NCBI GenBank assembly: GCA_910584845.1
Contig: CAJUDH010000017.1
Coordinates: 7,769-71,768 of the forward strand
Source: an uncultured Lachnospiraceae bacterium
Lineage (GTDB): Bacteria; Bacillota; Clostridia; Lachnospirales; Lachnospiraceae
DNA: 64,000 nt
Direction of reading: 5' to 3'
Shown: positions 7,348 to 16,486 of the stretch, piece after piece
Layout: each line of letters begins with the position of its first letter
How positions within the stretch are numbered: the first letter of the stretch is position 1
Made by a program: the position numbers and the translations under genes
The notes under the pieces: model-generated
The model's database searches: none
Seen by the model: only the letters and a program-made list of their open reading frames with translations
Told to the model about the DNA's origin: nothing

Positions 7348-7454
7348 GAAAAATATGGCGTGATTTACCGACTGTGATGCTGTAAAAGGATTTTGGGAAC
7401 ATGCAAGCGTAGTAAGGAAATTCTAAAAATACATGACACAGAATGGAGGAAATC

Positions 7455-9128
7455 ATGTTAAATTTTAAGAGATATAAGCGTGTGCCTGTAGTAGATTATC
7501 CGGAAAGGGAATGGCCCAACAGGCAAATTGAAAAAGCGCCGTTATGGTGCAGCGTAGACTTGCGGGACGGCAACCAGGCGTTGATCGAACCCATGGTGGT
7601 AGAAGAGAAGATTGAGTTTTTCAACATGTTGGTCAAGCTTGGGTTTAAAGAAATTGAAATCGGCTTCCCGGCCGCTTCCCAAATCGAGTTTGATTTTTTG
7701 CGCCAATTGGTGGAACGCCGCCTGATCCCCGACGACGTGCGGGTACAGGTGCTGGTACAGTGCCGGGAGCATTTAATCAAAAGGACTTTTGAAGCCATCC
7801 AAGGGATCAAAAAGGTCATTGTCCATATTTACAATTCTACTTCGACTTTACAGCGGGACGTAGTGTTCCACAAAGATATGGAAGAAGTGAAGCAGATTGC
7901 CATTGAGGGCACCCGGCTGGTGAAAAAATATGCCGCAGGCTATGACGGAGACTTGCTGTTGGAATATTCCCCGGAAAGTTTCACCGGTACGGAATTGGAT
8001 TACGCCTTGGAAGTCTGTACAGCTGTCCAAGACACTTGGGGACAGGCTACGCCAGAGCGTCCTATCATCTTCAACCTTCCTTCTACCGTAGAAATGAACA
8101 CTCCCAATGTCTATGCGGACCAGATCGAATGGATGAACAAGCATTTTAAAGGCCGGGACAGCATTATCTTAAGCGTACATCCCCATAATGACCGGGGAAG
8201 CGGCGTAGCCGCTACGGAACTTGCTTTGTTGGCAGGTGCCGACCGGGTGGAAGGCACATTATTTGGCAACGGCGAACGTACCGGCAATGTGGATATCCTG
8301 ACCTTAGCCTACAATATGTTTTCCCAAGGGGTTGACCCTGGTTTGGAAATCGACGATGTGCGCGCCATTAGCGAAGTATATGAACGTTGCACCAAAATGC
8401 AGATAGACCCCAGGCACCCCTATGCCGGGAAACTGGTCTTTACCGCATTTTCCGGTTCCCACCAAGATGCCATTAACAAAGGGATACAGGCCTTGAGGGA
8501 ACGGGACGGGCAATATTGGGAAGTTCCTTACCTGCCCATCGACCCTTCGGACATCGGCCGCGTGTATGAACCTATTGTCCGCATCAATAGCCAGTCCGGC
8601 AAAGGCGGCGTAGCTTTCGTCATGGATACGTTCTATGGCTTTAAACTGCCTAAGGGTATGCACAAAGAGTTTGCCGATGTGATTCAAAAGATTTCCGAGA
8701 AGCAAGGGGAAGTGGCGCCGGAACAGATTATGGATGAATTCCGCCGTTGCTATTTAAATAAAAAAGAGCCCATGCATTTCCGTAAGTGCCAGATTACCGA
8801 CACGGAAGTGGAAAAAGACATTTTTGCTACGTTAGCTAAAGTAACTTATACCAATAACGGAATCGAGAAAGTCTTTGAAGGCGTGGGCAACGGCCCCATA
8901 GACGCCGTCCAGCGTGGCCTGGAAGAAGAACTTGGCATCCGGATTAAAGTGATGGATTATAATGAACACGCTTTGCAGATGGGTTCCAATGCCCAGGCTG
9001 CTTCCTATATCCATCTGATGGATCAGGAAAGCGGGCGGGTCACTTATGGCGTAGGGATCAGCTCTAACATCACCAGGGCTTCCATCCGCGGTATTTTTAG
9101 CGCAGTAAACCGTCTGTTTTATTCTTAA
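7455..9128 (+). CDS. leuA: 2-isopropylmalate synthase, long LeuA2-type
   Basis: This 557-residue protein condenses 2-oxoisovalerate with acetyl-CoA in the first committed step of leucine synthesis. The metal-binding SVDLRDGNQAL (about residue 34) and the HPHNDRGSGVAATE motif (about residue 240) are present, and a C-terminal LeuA dimer/regulatory domain ends at the terminator. The length fits the LeuA2 subtype. The frame contains an earlier ATG at 7443, but the GGAGG ribosome site lies inside that extension, so 7455 is the start. The gene is alone; no leuB, leuC or leuD is adjacent. Confidence 0.93.
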   Translation: MLNFKRYKRVPVVDYPEREWPNRQIEKAPLWCSVDLRDGNQALIEPMVVEEKIEFFNMLVKLGFKEIEIGFPAASQIEFDFLRQLVERRLIPDDVRVQVLVQCREHLIKRTFEAIQGIKKVIVHIYNSTSTLQRDVVFHKDMEEVKQIAIEGTRLVKKYAAGYDGDLLLEYSPESFTGTELDYALEVCTAVQDTWGQATPERPIIFNLPSTVEMNTPNVYADQIEWMNKHFKGRDSIILSVHPHNDRGSGVAATELALLAGADRVEGTLFGNGERTGNVDILTLAYNMFSQGVDPGLEIDDVRAISEVYERCTKMQIDPRHPYAGKLVFTAFSGSHQDAINKGIQALRERDGQYWEVPYLPIDPSDIGRVYEPIVRINSQSGKGGVAFVMDTFYGFKLPKGMHKEFADVIQKISEKQGEVAPEQIMDEFRRCYLNKKEPMHFRKCQITDTEVEKDIFATLAKVTYTNNGIEKVFEGVGNGPIDAVQRGLEEELGIRIKVMDYNEHALQMGSNAQAASYIHLMDQESGRVTYGVGISSNITRASIRGIFSAVNRLFYS

Positions 9129-9133
9129 CATTG

Positions 9134-9184
9134 AAACGTAAAGGCCTTGCATCCCTGAAAGAAATGCAGGGCCTTTACGTTTTC
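9134..9184. terminator. bidirectional terminator between leuA and the recombinase
   Basis: AACGTAAAGGCC and GGCCTTTACGTT pair, extended by TTGCAT/ATGCA, and are flanked by A-rich and T-rich tracts. It serves convergent leuA (+) and the recombinase (-). Confidence 0.85.
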
Positions 9185-9190
9185 CCCTTT

Positions 9191-9994
9191 TTACCAGTCA
9201 ACAATTTGATTTATTATGTTCTGCTGTTCCGTGCTGGTCTTCCTCAAGTAAATTCTTGTTGTTTCAATACTTTCATGCCCCATAAGGTCTGCCAACATGG
9301 CAATATCACTGTACCGCTCCAGAAAGCTTTTGGCAAAACGGTGGCGAAAGGAATGGGGGTAAATAACAGAAGGGTCCAGCCCATAACGGTTGGCCAGGGA
9401 TTTCAACTGTCCGGCAATCCCCCGGGAGGTAATCCTTTCTCCATATTTATTTAAAAAAATAAATCCACTTTGCATATTATTTTCTGCAAGCCATACAAGG
9501 GCTTCTTTTTTCAGCGCCGCCGGAATATAAATCCTCCGTAATTTTCCTCCTTTGGAATATAAATCCAAATATCCGATTTTCACATGCTCGGTTTTTATTT
9601 GAACCAGCTCGCTGACCCGCGCGCCGGTAGCTGCCAAAAAACGGATAACAAAATACCAGTACATTTCCCCATCCTGTTTCAAGCGGTTTTTAAAATAGAG
9701 GTAATCAGCCTCACTAATGACATTCTCTAGAAATGGCTTTTGCTGCACTTTCACAGAAGTCAGCTTCCACTTTTCCTTTTGTATACTCTCCAAATAACAA
9801 TTGATAGCCCGCACCCTAAGGTTCACCGTCTGGGGTTTGTAATTCTCTATAAGGTACATTTTGTAATCCCGCAGATTTTTACGGGTGACGCTGTCATATC
9901 GCTTGTTATACTGCTTCATAGTATACAAATAAGATATGATGGTATTTTGTGACAAATTTTGGTTTTTTAAATACTCTTCAAAGCCTTCATTCAT
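9191..9994 (-). CDS. lone tyrosine recombinase / integrase
   Basis: This 267-residue protein has an N-terminal SAM-like core-binding domain (LSQNTIISYLYTMKQY) and a catalytic domain. The Arg is in ATGARVSELV, the Lys in SKGGKLRRIY, HSFRHRF supplies His and Arg, LMGHES the second His, and RIYLR the nucleophilic Tyr near the C-terminus, so all key residues appear intact. The start is placed at 9994 because AGGAGAAG precedes that ATG; the frame is open upstream to 10126. It stands alone between housekeeping genes, with no tRNA or element boundary seen. It could be a Xer-type enzyme, an invertase, or a relic of an element. Confidence 0.88.
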   Translation of the reverse strand: MNEGFEEYLKNQNLSQNTIISYLYTMKQYNKRYDSVTRKNLRDYKMYLIENYKPQTVNLRVRAINCYLESIQKEKWKLTSVKVQQKPFLENVISEADYLYFKNRLKQDGEMYWYFVIRFLAATGARVSELVQIKTEHVKIGYLDLYSKGGKLRRIYIPAALKKEALVWLAENNMQSGFIFLNKYGERITSRGIAGQLKSLANRYGLDPSVIYPHSFRHRFAKSFLERYSDIAMLADLMGHESIETTRIYLRKTSTEQQNIINQIVDW

Positions 9995-10170
9995 AGTTCT
10001 TCTCCTCTGCATATAAATTTGGGGTTTCAACGAGATACCGCTTCCGTCCACGTAATATTCTCTGAACATAGACAATATATCGTCCTTTTTATTATACAAT
10101 TTCTTGTTATAAAAAAGAGCTTCCAATAATGGACAATATCCATTTTTTTCCAGTTTACATTTTCCCTGTT

Positions 10171-10238
10171 TTTACTCTCATTAGGACAATAACAATTTAC
10201 CGAAATTATGTTAAAATTATCCTAAGATTAAGAGTAAA
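10171..10238 (+). promoter_or_regulatory. inverted repeat in the alpha-galactosidase upstream region
   Basis: TTTACTCT at 10171-10178 and AGAGTAAA at 10231-10238 are exact inverted copies 52 bases apart. The second lies against the Shine-Dalgarno of the gene at 10250. They could be operator halves for a sugar regulator or recombinase sites. The 9995-10249 spacer between the divergent genes holds nothing else clear. Confidence 0.3.
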
Positions 10239-10249
10239 GGAGTCGGTTT

Positions 10250-12451
10250 ATGGGAATTATTTTTAATAAAAAAAATAAGACGCTTACCCTTCAAACAAAA
10301 AACACGTCTTATCAAATGAAAATTGGCAACCTTGACTATCTATTGCACCTTTATTATGGCCCGGCCATCCACGACGTTGACATGAGCTATCAAATCATGC
10401 AATACGACCGTGGCTTTTCAGGGAACCCTTATGAATCCCGAGACGCCCGGACTTTTTCCCTGGACGCGCAGCCTCAGGAATTTTCTACCCAACAGCAAGG
10501 TGATTTCCGTACATCCAGTATTGAAATCGTCAACGGGGACGGAAGCTACTCTTACAATGGAAAAACTGCCGCCTATCAAATCACCAAAGGAAAATACCAA
10601 CTGGAAACTTTGCCTTGCGTTTTCGCCAATGACAACGACACTGTGGATAGCCTGGAGATTACATTAAATGATGCCATCACCAATGTCCAGGTATCCCTCC
10701 TTTATGGGGTGTTTGAAGAAGCGGATATTATTACCCGCGCGGTAAAGGTGACTAATCAAGGGGACAAGCCTATCCACTTGAAGAAAATCATGTCCGTATG
10801 CCTGGATTTCCTAAATGGTGCCAATTTTGACCTTCTTAGCCTTCCCGGACGTTATGGCCAGGAACGGCAAGTAGAGCGGCAGCACATGACACACCATATC
10901 CACACAATCGGAAGCGTGCGGGGTTCTTCCAGCCATCAGCAGAATCCTTTTGTGGTGCTCTGCGATCAAGAGGCCACTGAAGATTATGGCAAATGCTATG
11001 GATTCTCCCTGATGTACAGCGGCAATTTCCTTGCAGAAGCAGAGTTGGACCAATATGACCAGTTGCGTTTGGTCATGGGGATCAACCCCAAGCAATTCGT
11101 TTATGAAATAAAACCTGGTAAAACTTTTGAAGGCCCTGAAGTGGTAATGGCTTTCACAGAACATGGTTTTACCGGCTTAAGCCACCTGTACCATGACTTT
11201 TACCGCACAAACCTGTGCAAGAGCAAATTTGTGACCGAAGTGCAGCGGCCGGTGCTCATCAATAGCTGGGAAGCCGCTTTTATGGATTTTGACGACGTAA
11301 AGCTGGTGGAAATCGCCAAAGCTGCCAAAAATATGGGCGTGGACCTTCTGGTTATGGACGACGGCTGGTTTGGCAAACGGGATGACGACAACAGCGGATT
11401 AGGCGACTGGTTTGTAAATAAAGATAAAATCCGCTGCGGCCTTCATAAACTGGTAGAACAGATCAACGACCTTGGCATGAAATTTGGTATTTGGTTTGAA
11501 CCGGAGATGGTTTCCGAAGACAGCGACTTATACCGGGCACATCCTGATTGGGCTATGGAAATCCCTGGCCGCCATGGCGTGCGAAGCCGTAACCAGATCG
11601 CATTGGACATGAGCCGCAAAGAAGTGCAAGATTATTTGATTAAGCAAATCAACTCTATCCTTGATGATGCCAATATTTATTATGTGAAATGGGATATTAA
11701 CCGCTCTTTATCGGATATTTGGTCTAACACACTGCCAAAGGCCAAGCAAGGCGAAGTATATCACCGTTATATCCTCGGCCTTTACCGGGTTATGGATGCG
11801 ATTATTTTGTCCCATCCGGATATTCTATTTGAAGGCTGCAGCGGCGGCGGCGGACGCTATGACCCGGCTATGCTCCATTATTATCCCCAATATTGGGTCA
11901 GCGACAATAACAACCCCATTGACCGCTTAAAGCTTCACTATGGCACCTCCTTTGTGTACCCTACCTGCACTATGGGCGCCCATATTTCGGACAGCGGCAA
12001 ATTTGTCCCGTTGGAAACGAAAGCTGTAGTGGCTATGTGCGGCACTTTCGGCTATGAATTGGATGCCACCCACCTTACCAAAGAAGAACAGGAGATATGC
12101 TGGGAACAAAGCCAACGGTTCCGCAAATATTACCCGATCCTGTTTAAAGGTGACTATTATCGCCTGACCAACCCATTTAAAATGGGAAATATGACAGCCT
12201 GGCAACATGTAACCAAAGATAAGGGTGAGTCATTGTTAAGCGTCGTTGTCACCAACCTTACCTGCAACGGACCTCAGGAATACATACGGGCCAAGGGTTT
12301 GGACCCCAACGCCATGTATACTGTCAATGGCGGCGAAACTGCTTACTCCGGATCGGCCTTAATGCATGCCGGCCTCCCGATCAACCGGGAAATACCGGAA
12401 TATACATCTTTCCAATTTCATTTGGTAAAGCAACAAAAGAAAAAAGCCTAA
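10250..12451 (+). CDS. alpha-galactosidase, GH36 family
   Basis: This 733-residue protein is the standard length for intracellular bacterial GH36 enzymes, which release galactose from raffinose-family oligosaccharides and melibiose. The order is an N-terminal beta-sandwich, a TIM-barrel from about residue 320 and a C-terminal sheet. MDDGWFGKRDDD and KFGIWFEPEMVSED are family segments. The nucleophile is Asp482 in KWDINR and the acid/base Asp552 in SDNNNP. There is no signal peptide, so it acts in the cytoplasm. AAAGGAGTCGG precedes the ATG. No transporter or regulator is adjacent, so substrate uptake must be encoded elsewhere. Confidence 0.95.
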   Translation: MGIIFNKKNKTLTLQTKNTSYQMKIGNLDYLLHLYYGPAIHDVDMSYQIMQYDRGFSGNPYESRDARTFSLDAQPQEFSTQQQGDFRTSSIEIVNGDGSYSYNGKTAAYQITKGKYQLETLPCVFANDNDTVDSLEITLNDAITNVQVSLLYGVFEEADIITRAVKVTNQGDKPIHLKKIMSVCLDFLNGANFDLLSLPGRYGQERQVERQHMTHHIHTIGSVRGSSSHQQNPFVVLCDQEATEDYGKCYGFSLMYSGNFLAEAELDQYDQLRLVMGINPKQFVYEIKPGKTFEGPEVVMAFTEHGFTGLSHLYHDFYRTNLCKSKFVTEVQRPVLINSWEAAFMDFDDVKLVEIAKAAKNMGVDLLVMDDGWFGKRDDDNSGLGDWFVNKDKIRCGLHKLVEQINDLGMKFGIWFEPEMVSEDSDLYRAHPDWAMEIPGRHGVRSRNQIALDMSRKEVQDYLIKQINSILDDANIYYVKWDINRSLSDIWSNTLPKAKQGEVYHRYILGLYRVMDAIILSHPDILFEGCSGGGGRYDPAMLHYYPQYWVSDNNNPIDRLKLHYGTSFVYPTCTMGAHISDSGKFVPLETKAVVAMCGTFGYELDATHLTKEEQEICWEQSQRFRKYYPILFKGDYYRLTNPFKMGNMTAWQHVTKDKGESLLSVVVTNLTCNGPQEYIRAKGLDPNAMYTVNGGETAYSGSALMHAGLPINREIPEYTSFQFHLVKQQKKKA

Positions 12452-12464
12452 GCAAACGCCAAAA

Positions 12465-12515
12465 AGGCCCCGGAAAATCTGCTGTCGGCGGATTTTCCGG
12501 GGCCCTTCCCTTTTT
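12465..12515. terminator. bidirectional terminator between alpha-galactosidase gene and gdhA
   Basis: GGCCCCGGAAAATC and GATTTTCCGGGGCC form a 14-bp perfect stem, with As on one side and a T-rich run on the other. It serves the two convergent genes. Confidence 0.88.
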
Positions 12516-12523
12516 ATTTTATC

Positions 12524-13858
12524 TTATACAATCCCTTGTGCCATCATGGCGTCTACAACTTTTTCAAACCCGGCAATATTGGCGCCCGCTACATAATTTC
12601 CGGCTACGCCGTACCTCTTAGCCGCATCATCAGCTTTGGCAAAAATATTTACCATAATGCCTTTCAGTTTTTCGTCTACCTCTTCAAACGTCCAGGACAG
12701 CCTCTGGCTGTTCTGGCTCATCTCCAGGGCAGAAGTAGCTACGCCGCCTGCGTTAGCCGCCTTACCTGGCATAAACAGCATACCGTTGGCCAAAAAGAAA
12801 TCCGTAGCTTCCCTGGTAGAAGGCATGTTGGCACCTTCTGCCACGGCAAAGCACCCGTTTGCCTTCAAAGCTTTGGCATCTTCCAAATTTAATTCATTTT
12901 GGGTTGCGCAAGGAAGGGCAATATCACAGGCAATTGTCCAGATCCCTTTTCCTTCCGTATAAACTGCCGTAGGCACAGAATCTACATACTCTTTAATCCT
13001 ACCACGGCGTACTTCCTTAATCTCTTTAACTACATCCAGCTTAATGCCGTCTTTATCGTATATATACCCATTAGAATCACTAAGGGCCACTACTTTGGCG
13101 CCCAGCTGCTGCGCCTTCTCTGTGGCATAAATAGCCACATTTCCGGAACCGGATACTACTATGGCCTTGCCAGACAGCCCTTTCCCATTATGCTTTAACA
13201 TTTCATCCAGAATATAAACCAAACCATACCCGGTTGCCTGGGTCCTTACCAGGGATCCTCCATAATTCAGCCCTTTTCCGGTCAACACACCCTCATACAG
13301 CCCAGTGAGCCTTTTATACTGGCCATACATGTAGCCAATTTCCCTTCCGCCCACGCCAATATCGCCGGCCGGTACATCCTGATCTGCGCCGATATATTTG
13401 CTAAGTTCTGTCATAAAGCTCTGGCAGAAGGCCATCACCTCACGTTCCGACTTGCCTTTAGGGTCAAAGTTCGAGCCGCCTTTTCCGCCGCCAATAGGGA
13501 GGCCGGTCAATGAGTTCTTAAAAATCTGCTCAAATCCTAAAAATTTCAAAATCCCCTGGTTTACAGAAGGGTGGAAACGCAACCCGCCTTTATAGGGGCC
13601 GATGGCGCTGTTAAATTGTACCCGGAAGCCTTTGTTTACTTGTACCTGTCCCTTGTCATCCACCCACGGCACCCGGAAGGAGATAATACGCTCCGGTTCT
13701 ACCAGACGCTCCAAAAGCGCCATTTTACGGTATTTCCCCTCATTGGCGTCAATCACCAATTTTAAGGAATCCAACACTTCCTTCACTGCCTGGTGGAACT
13801 CGGCTTCCCCTGGATTCTGCTCTACTACTTTTTCATAAATCTCCTCTACATAAGACAT
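12524..13858 (-). CDS. gdhA: glutamate dehydrogenase (NADP-type)
   Basis: This 444-residue protein matches hexameric bacterial GdhA. It makes glutamate from 2-oxoglutarate and ammonia. GPYKGGLRFHPSV and the catalytic-lysine loop PIGGGKGGSNFDPKGKS are present near residues 88-130. The Rossmann segment VVSGSGNVAIYATEKA is near residue 235, and EGANMPST follows. Two overlapping ribosome sites (AAGGAGGACAGGAG) precede the ATG. NADP preference is inferred from family resemblance. It is monocistronic, with its own terminator. Confidence 0.95.
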   Translation of the reverse strand: MSYVEEIYEKVVEQNPGEAEFHQAVKEVLDSLKLVIDANEGKYRKMALLERLVEPERIISFRVPWVDDKGQVQVNKGFRVQFNSAIGPYKGGLRFHPSVNQGILKFLGFEQIFKNSLTGLPIGGGKGGSNFDPKGKSEREVMAFCQSFMTELSKYIGADQDVPAGDIGVGGREIGYMYGQYKRLTGLYEGVLTGKGLNYGGSLVRTQATGYGLVYILDEMLKHNGKGLSGKAIVVSGSGNVAIYATEKAQQLGAKVVALSDSNGYIYDKDGIKLDVVKEIKEVRRGRIKEYVDSVPTAVYTEGKGIWTIACDIALPCATQNELNLEDAKALKANGCFAVAEGANMPSTREATDFFLANGMLFMPGKAANAGGVATSALEMSQNSQRLSWTFEEVDEKLKGIMVNIFAKADDAAKRYGVAGNYVAGANIAGFEKVVDAMMAQGIV

Positions 13859-13957
13859 TTCTCCTGTCCTCCTTTATTCTGTAGATTTTCTATTTCTTCA
13901 ATCACATATCCTAAGAATTATAGCAATTTAACGAATTAAAGTCAAGAAGTATTTATG

Positions 13958-15595
13958 TTAATTATCTTCGGCCTGTTTCTCGGAAACCGAAAATACAAAC
14001 CGCTTCCTTGCCATCTCGTCATTCTCTAAATATTCGTCATAAGATGTAATCTTATCAATTAACTGCCCATTGACAATTTCCATAATCCGGTTAGCGGTAG
14101 TCTGCACAATCTGGTGGTCACGGGAACTAAAAATCAAGACCCCAGGGAATTTTACCAGGCCTGTGTTCAGCGCGGTAATCGCCTCCATATCCAAATGGTC
14201 CGTAGGCTCGTCCAGCATCAGTACATTGGCGCCGGAAATCATTAGTTTGGAAAGCATGCAACGGACTTTCTCGCCGCCGGACAGCACTTTGACTTTTTTC
14301 ACCCCGTCCTCGCCGGCAAACAGCATCCTTCCCAAAAACCCCCGTACATACGTTACGTCTTTTTCCACAGAATACTGGGTCAGCCATTCCACAATGGTGT
14401 CGTCATTATTAAACTCTAAGCTGTTGTCTTTCGGAAAATAAGACTGGGTAGTAGTAAGCCCCCATTTATAGCTCCCTTCGTCCGGTTCCATCTCCCCGGA
14501 CAAAATTTTAAACAATATGGTCTTGGCCTGCTCGTTAGGCCCTACCAATGCCACCTTATCCTCCCGGCCCAAAGTAAATGTCAGATTATCCAAAACCTTT
14601 ACGCCGTCAATGGTTTTGGACATATTTTTAACAGTCAGCACCTCATTGCCGATTTCCCGGAAAGGCCGAAAATCAATATAGGGATACTTCCGGCTGGACG
14701 GTTTAATATCATCCAGCTCAATTTTTTCCAAAGCCCTTTTTCTTGACGTAGCCTGTTTGGATTTGGAGGCATTGGCAGAGAACCTTTGGATAAATTCCTG
14801 CAGCTCCTTGATTTTTTCCTCTTTCTTCCGGTTGGCTTCCTTCATCTGCTTAACCATCAACTGGCTGGATTCATACCAGAAATCATAGTTGCCTGCATAA
14901 AGCTGGATCTTTCCATAATCAATATCCGCAATATTGGTGCATACCTTATTTAAAAAATACCGGTCATGGGAGACTACGATAACCGTATTCTGGAAATTAA
15001 TCAAAAACTCTTCCAGCCATGCAATGGCATCCAGATCCAAATGGTTGGTAGGCTCGTCCAAAAGCAAAATATCCGGGTTGCCAAACAAGGCCTGGGCAAG
15101 CAATACCTTTACCTTCAAAGCCCCTGTTAAATCTTTCATCAAAATGCCATGGTATTCCGTATCCACGCCCAAACCGTTAAGCAGGTTTGCAGCATCCGAT
15201 TCCGCCTCCCAGCCATTCATTTCAGCAAATTCCGCTTCCAATTCCGCTGCTTTTATCCCGTCTTCATCCGAAAAATTTTCCTTCATGTAAATGGCGTCTT
15301 TTTCCTTCATCACCTCATACAGGCGGGCATTTCCCATAATAACTGCATCCAGCACCTGATACTCGTCATATTTATAATGGTCCTGCTGCAAAAAGGACAA
15401 ACGTTGCCCCGGGGTAATGGCTACATCCCCGTTGGTCGGTTCCAACTGCCCTGACAAAATACGCAAAAAAGTAGATTTCCCTGCGCCGTTGGCGCCAATC
15501 AAGCCATAACAGTTCCCCTCAGTAAATTTAATATTGACATCTTCAAATAAGGCCTTTTTGCCCACCCTCAATGTGACGTTATTCGCACTAATCAT
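13958..15595 (-). CDS. ABC-F family ATPase, YkpA/YbiT-like
   Basis: This 545-residue protein has two ABC domains and no membrane segments, the layout of ABC-F proteins that act on ribosomes. Domain 1 has an intact Walker A (GANGAGKST, residues 34-42) and DEPTNHLD, but its signature reads LTGALKVKVLL where LSGGE is expected. Domain 2 has a normal LSGGEKVR signature and DEPTDHLD, but its Walker A is GPNEQAKT and lacks the usual glycines. A basic linker (SKSKQATSRKRALEKI) joins the domains. Related YkpA proteins are also degenerate at these points. A role in translation is inferred; drug resistance is not indicated. Confidence 0.85.
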   Translation of the reverse strand: MISANNVTLRVGKKALFEDVNIKFTEGNCYGLIGANGAGKSTFLRILSGQLEPTNGDVAITPGQRLSFLQQDHYKYDEYQVLDAVIMGNARLYEVMKEKDAIYMKENFSDEDGIKAAELEAEFAEMNGWEAESDAANLLNGLGVDTEYHGILMKDLTGALKVKVLLAQALFGNPDILLLDEPTNHLDLDAIAWLEEFLINFQNTVIVVSHDRYFLNKVCTNIADIDYGKIQLYAGNYDFWYESSQLMVKQMKEANRKKEEKIKELQEFIQRFSANASKSKQATSRKRALEKIELDDIKPSSRKYPYIDFRPFREIGNEVLTVKNMSKTIDGVKVLDNLTFTLGREDKVALVGPNEQAKTILFKILSGEMEPDEGSYKWGLTTTQSYFPKDNSLEFNNDDTIVEWLTQYSVEKDVTYVRGFLGRMLFAGEDGVKKVKVLSGGEKVRCMLSKLMISGANVLMLDEPTDHLDMEAITALNTGLVKFPGVLIFSSRDHQIVQTTANRIMEIVNGQLIDKITSYDEYLENDEMARKRFVFSVSEKQAEDN

Positions 15596-16131
15596 ACTTT
15601 AGCCCTCTATTTCCTTATATTTTCACCTCTTAAAGCCACTCATTTTATTATACATAAAACCTTCGATTTTTCAAGGAAAATAAAGGTGTCCCTCACAAAA
15701 TGGCCCCTATCCGCATCCGTATGCCCTTTTGTATAGTAACCAATCCCTATTTTTGTCCATATTATATTATTGCAGCGCATCGCTCATTCCTCTAAAACAT
15801 GTGCGTGTAAGGCCGGATCCATTAAAACCGGCGCCTTTGTTTTGTGGATAACGCCAAAGGCAAAACGATATGATGTCCTTTGCCACGGCCCTTTTCCGGG
15901 CCGTGGTATTTTATAGGGAACGTGCCGCAACCCGGCCATAACGTAATTTATCGGATAATTTGAAAACAACTATATTTTGTACCTACTGATTGTATGAGTT
16001 TTACACATATACTCCAGTTATATGCTTTATGAATGACTGGGAAATTTTGGTAATGTAGTATATGCAGGATATTATTTCGTCCTATTGCCTATAGAAATTC
16101 GACTACACTTATGGAAAAGGAGAGGATAGAT
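15596..16131. other. intergenic region with a GC-rich hairpin block
   Basis: This spacer separates the ABC-F gene from the XRE gene. At 15785-15969 it holds a more GC-rich block with a perfect hairpin CCACGGCCC-TTTTCC-GGGCCGTGG (15885-15908) and a GCCTTTG/CAAAGGC pair. The leftward strand is open for about 60 codons with a protein-like composition (PRPGKGPWQRTSYRFAFG), but only a TTG start and no ribosome site are present. It may be a dispersed repeat or a gene remnant. Nothing clear was seen in the rest. Confidence 0.4.
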
Positions 16132-16371
16132 ATGACGATACGTGAGGCAACCAGCTTTCGGATTGCTGAATTATGCCAGCAAAAAAATTTAAGTGGTTAT
16201 TCCGTAAGCTATCGAGCAGGTATGCCATCATCCACATATAAAAGTATCATCAATGGAAAAAGTAAAAATCCAGGAATCGTGAATATCAATAAAATAGCGG
16301 ATGGATTAGGGGTTTCCATCCGGGAATTTTATAATTCGGCATTGTTCGATGAATTAGATCCAGACGAGTAA
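16132..16371 (+). CDS. small XRE-family helix-turn-helix regulator
   Basis: This 79-residue protein consists almost entirely of one HTH_3 (Cro/CI) domain. It has the typical order of FRIAELCQQKNLS (helix 1), the YRAGMPSSTYKSIINGKSKNPG turn and recognition helix, and INKIADGLGVSIREFYN (helix 5). The start is at 16132 because AAGGAGAGG lies between it and an earlier in-frame ATG at 16111. The C-terminus is acidic (DELDPDE). It is monocistronic with its own terminator. No target operator could be assigned. Confidence 0.9.
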   Translation: MTIREATSFRIAELCQQKNLSGYSVSYRAGMPSSTYKSIINGKSKNPGIVNINKIADGLGVSIREFYNSALFDELDPDE

Positions 16372-16395
16372 ATTTTAAATCATTTTACCACATTT

Positions 16396-16431
16396 AAAAA
16401 GGCCAAACCGAAAAATTGATTTGGCCTTTTT
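16396..16431. terminator. terminator after the XRE gene
   Basis: AAAAAGGCCAAA and TTTGGCCTTTTT are exact inverted copies with a 12-nt loop. The symmetric A/T tails let it work for both the XRE gene and the convergent symporter gene. Confidence 0.85.
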
Positions 16432-16486
16432 GACGTTTCGTTTTATATGGGTAAGCACGGGATTCCTATATACCGGGTGTGAACAT

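Noticed and set aside
7267..7454. T-box or other riboswitch before leuA
   Set aside because: No T-box antiterminator sequence or specifier stem could be recognised.
15784..15969. 61-codon leftward frame as a gene
   Set aside because: TTG start and no ribosome site; kept only as a possible repeat or remnant.
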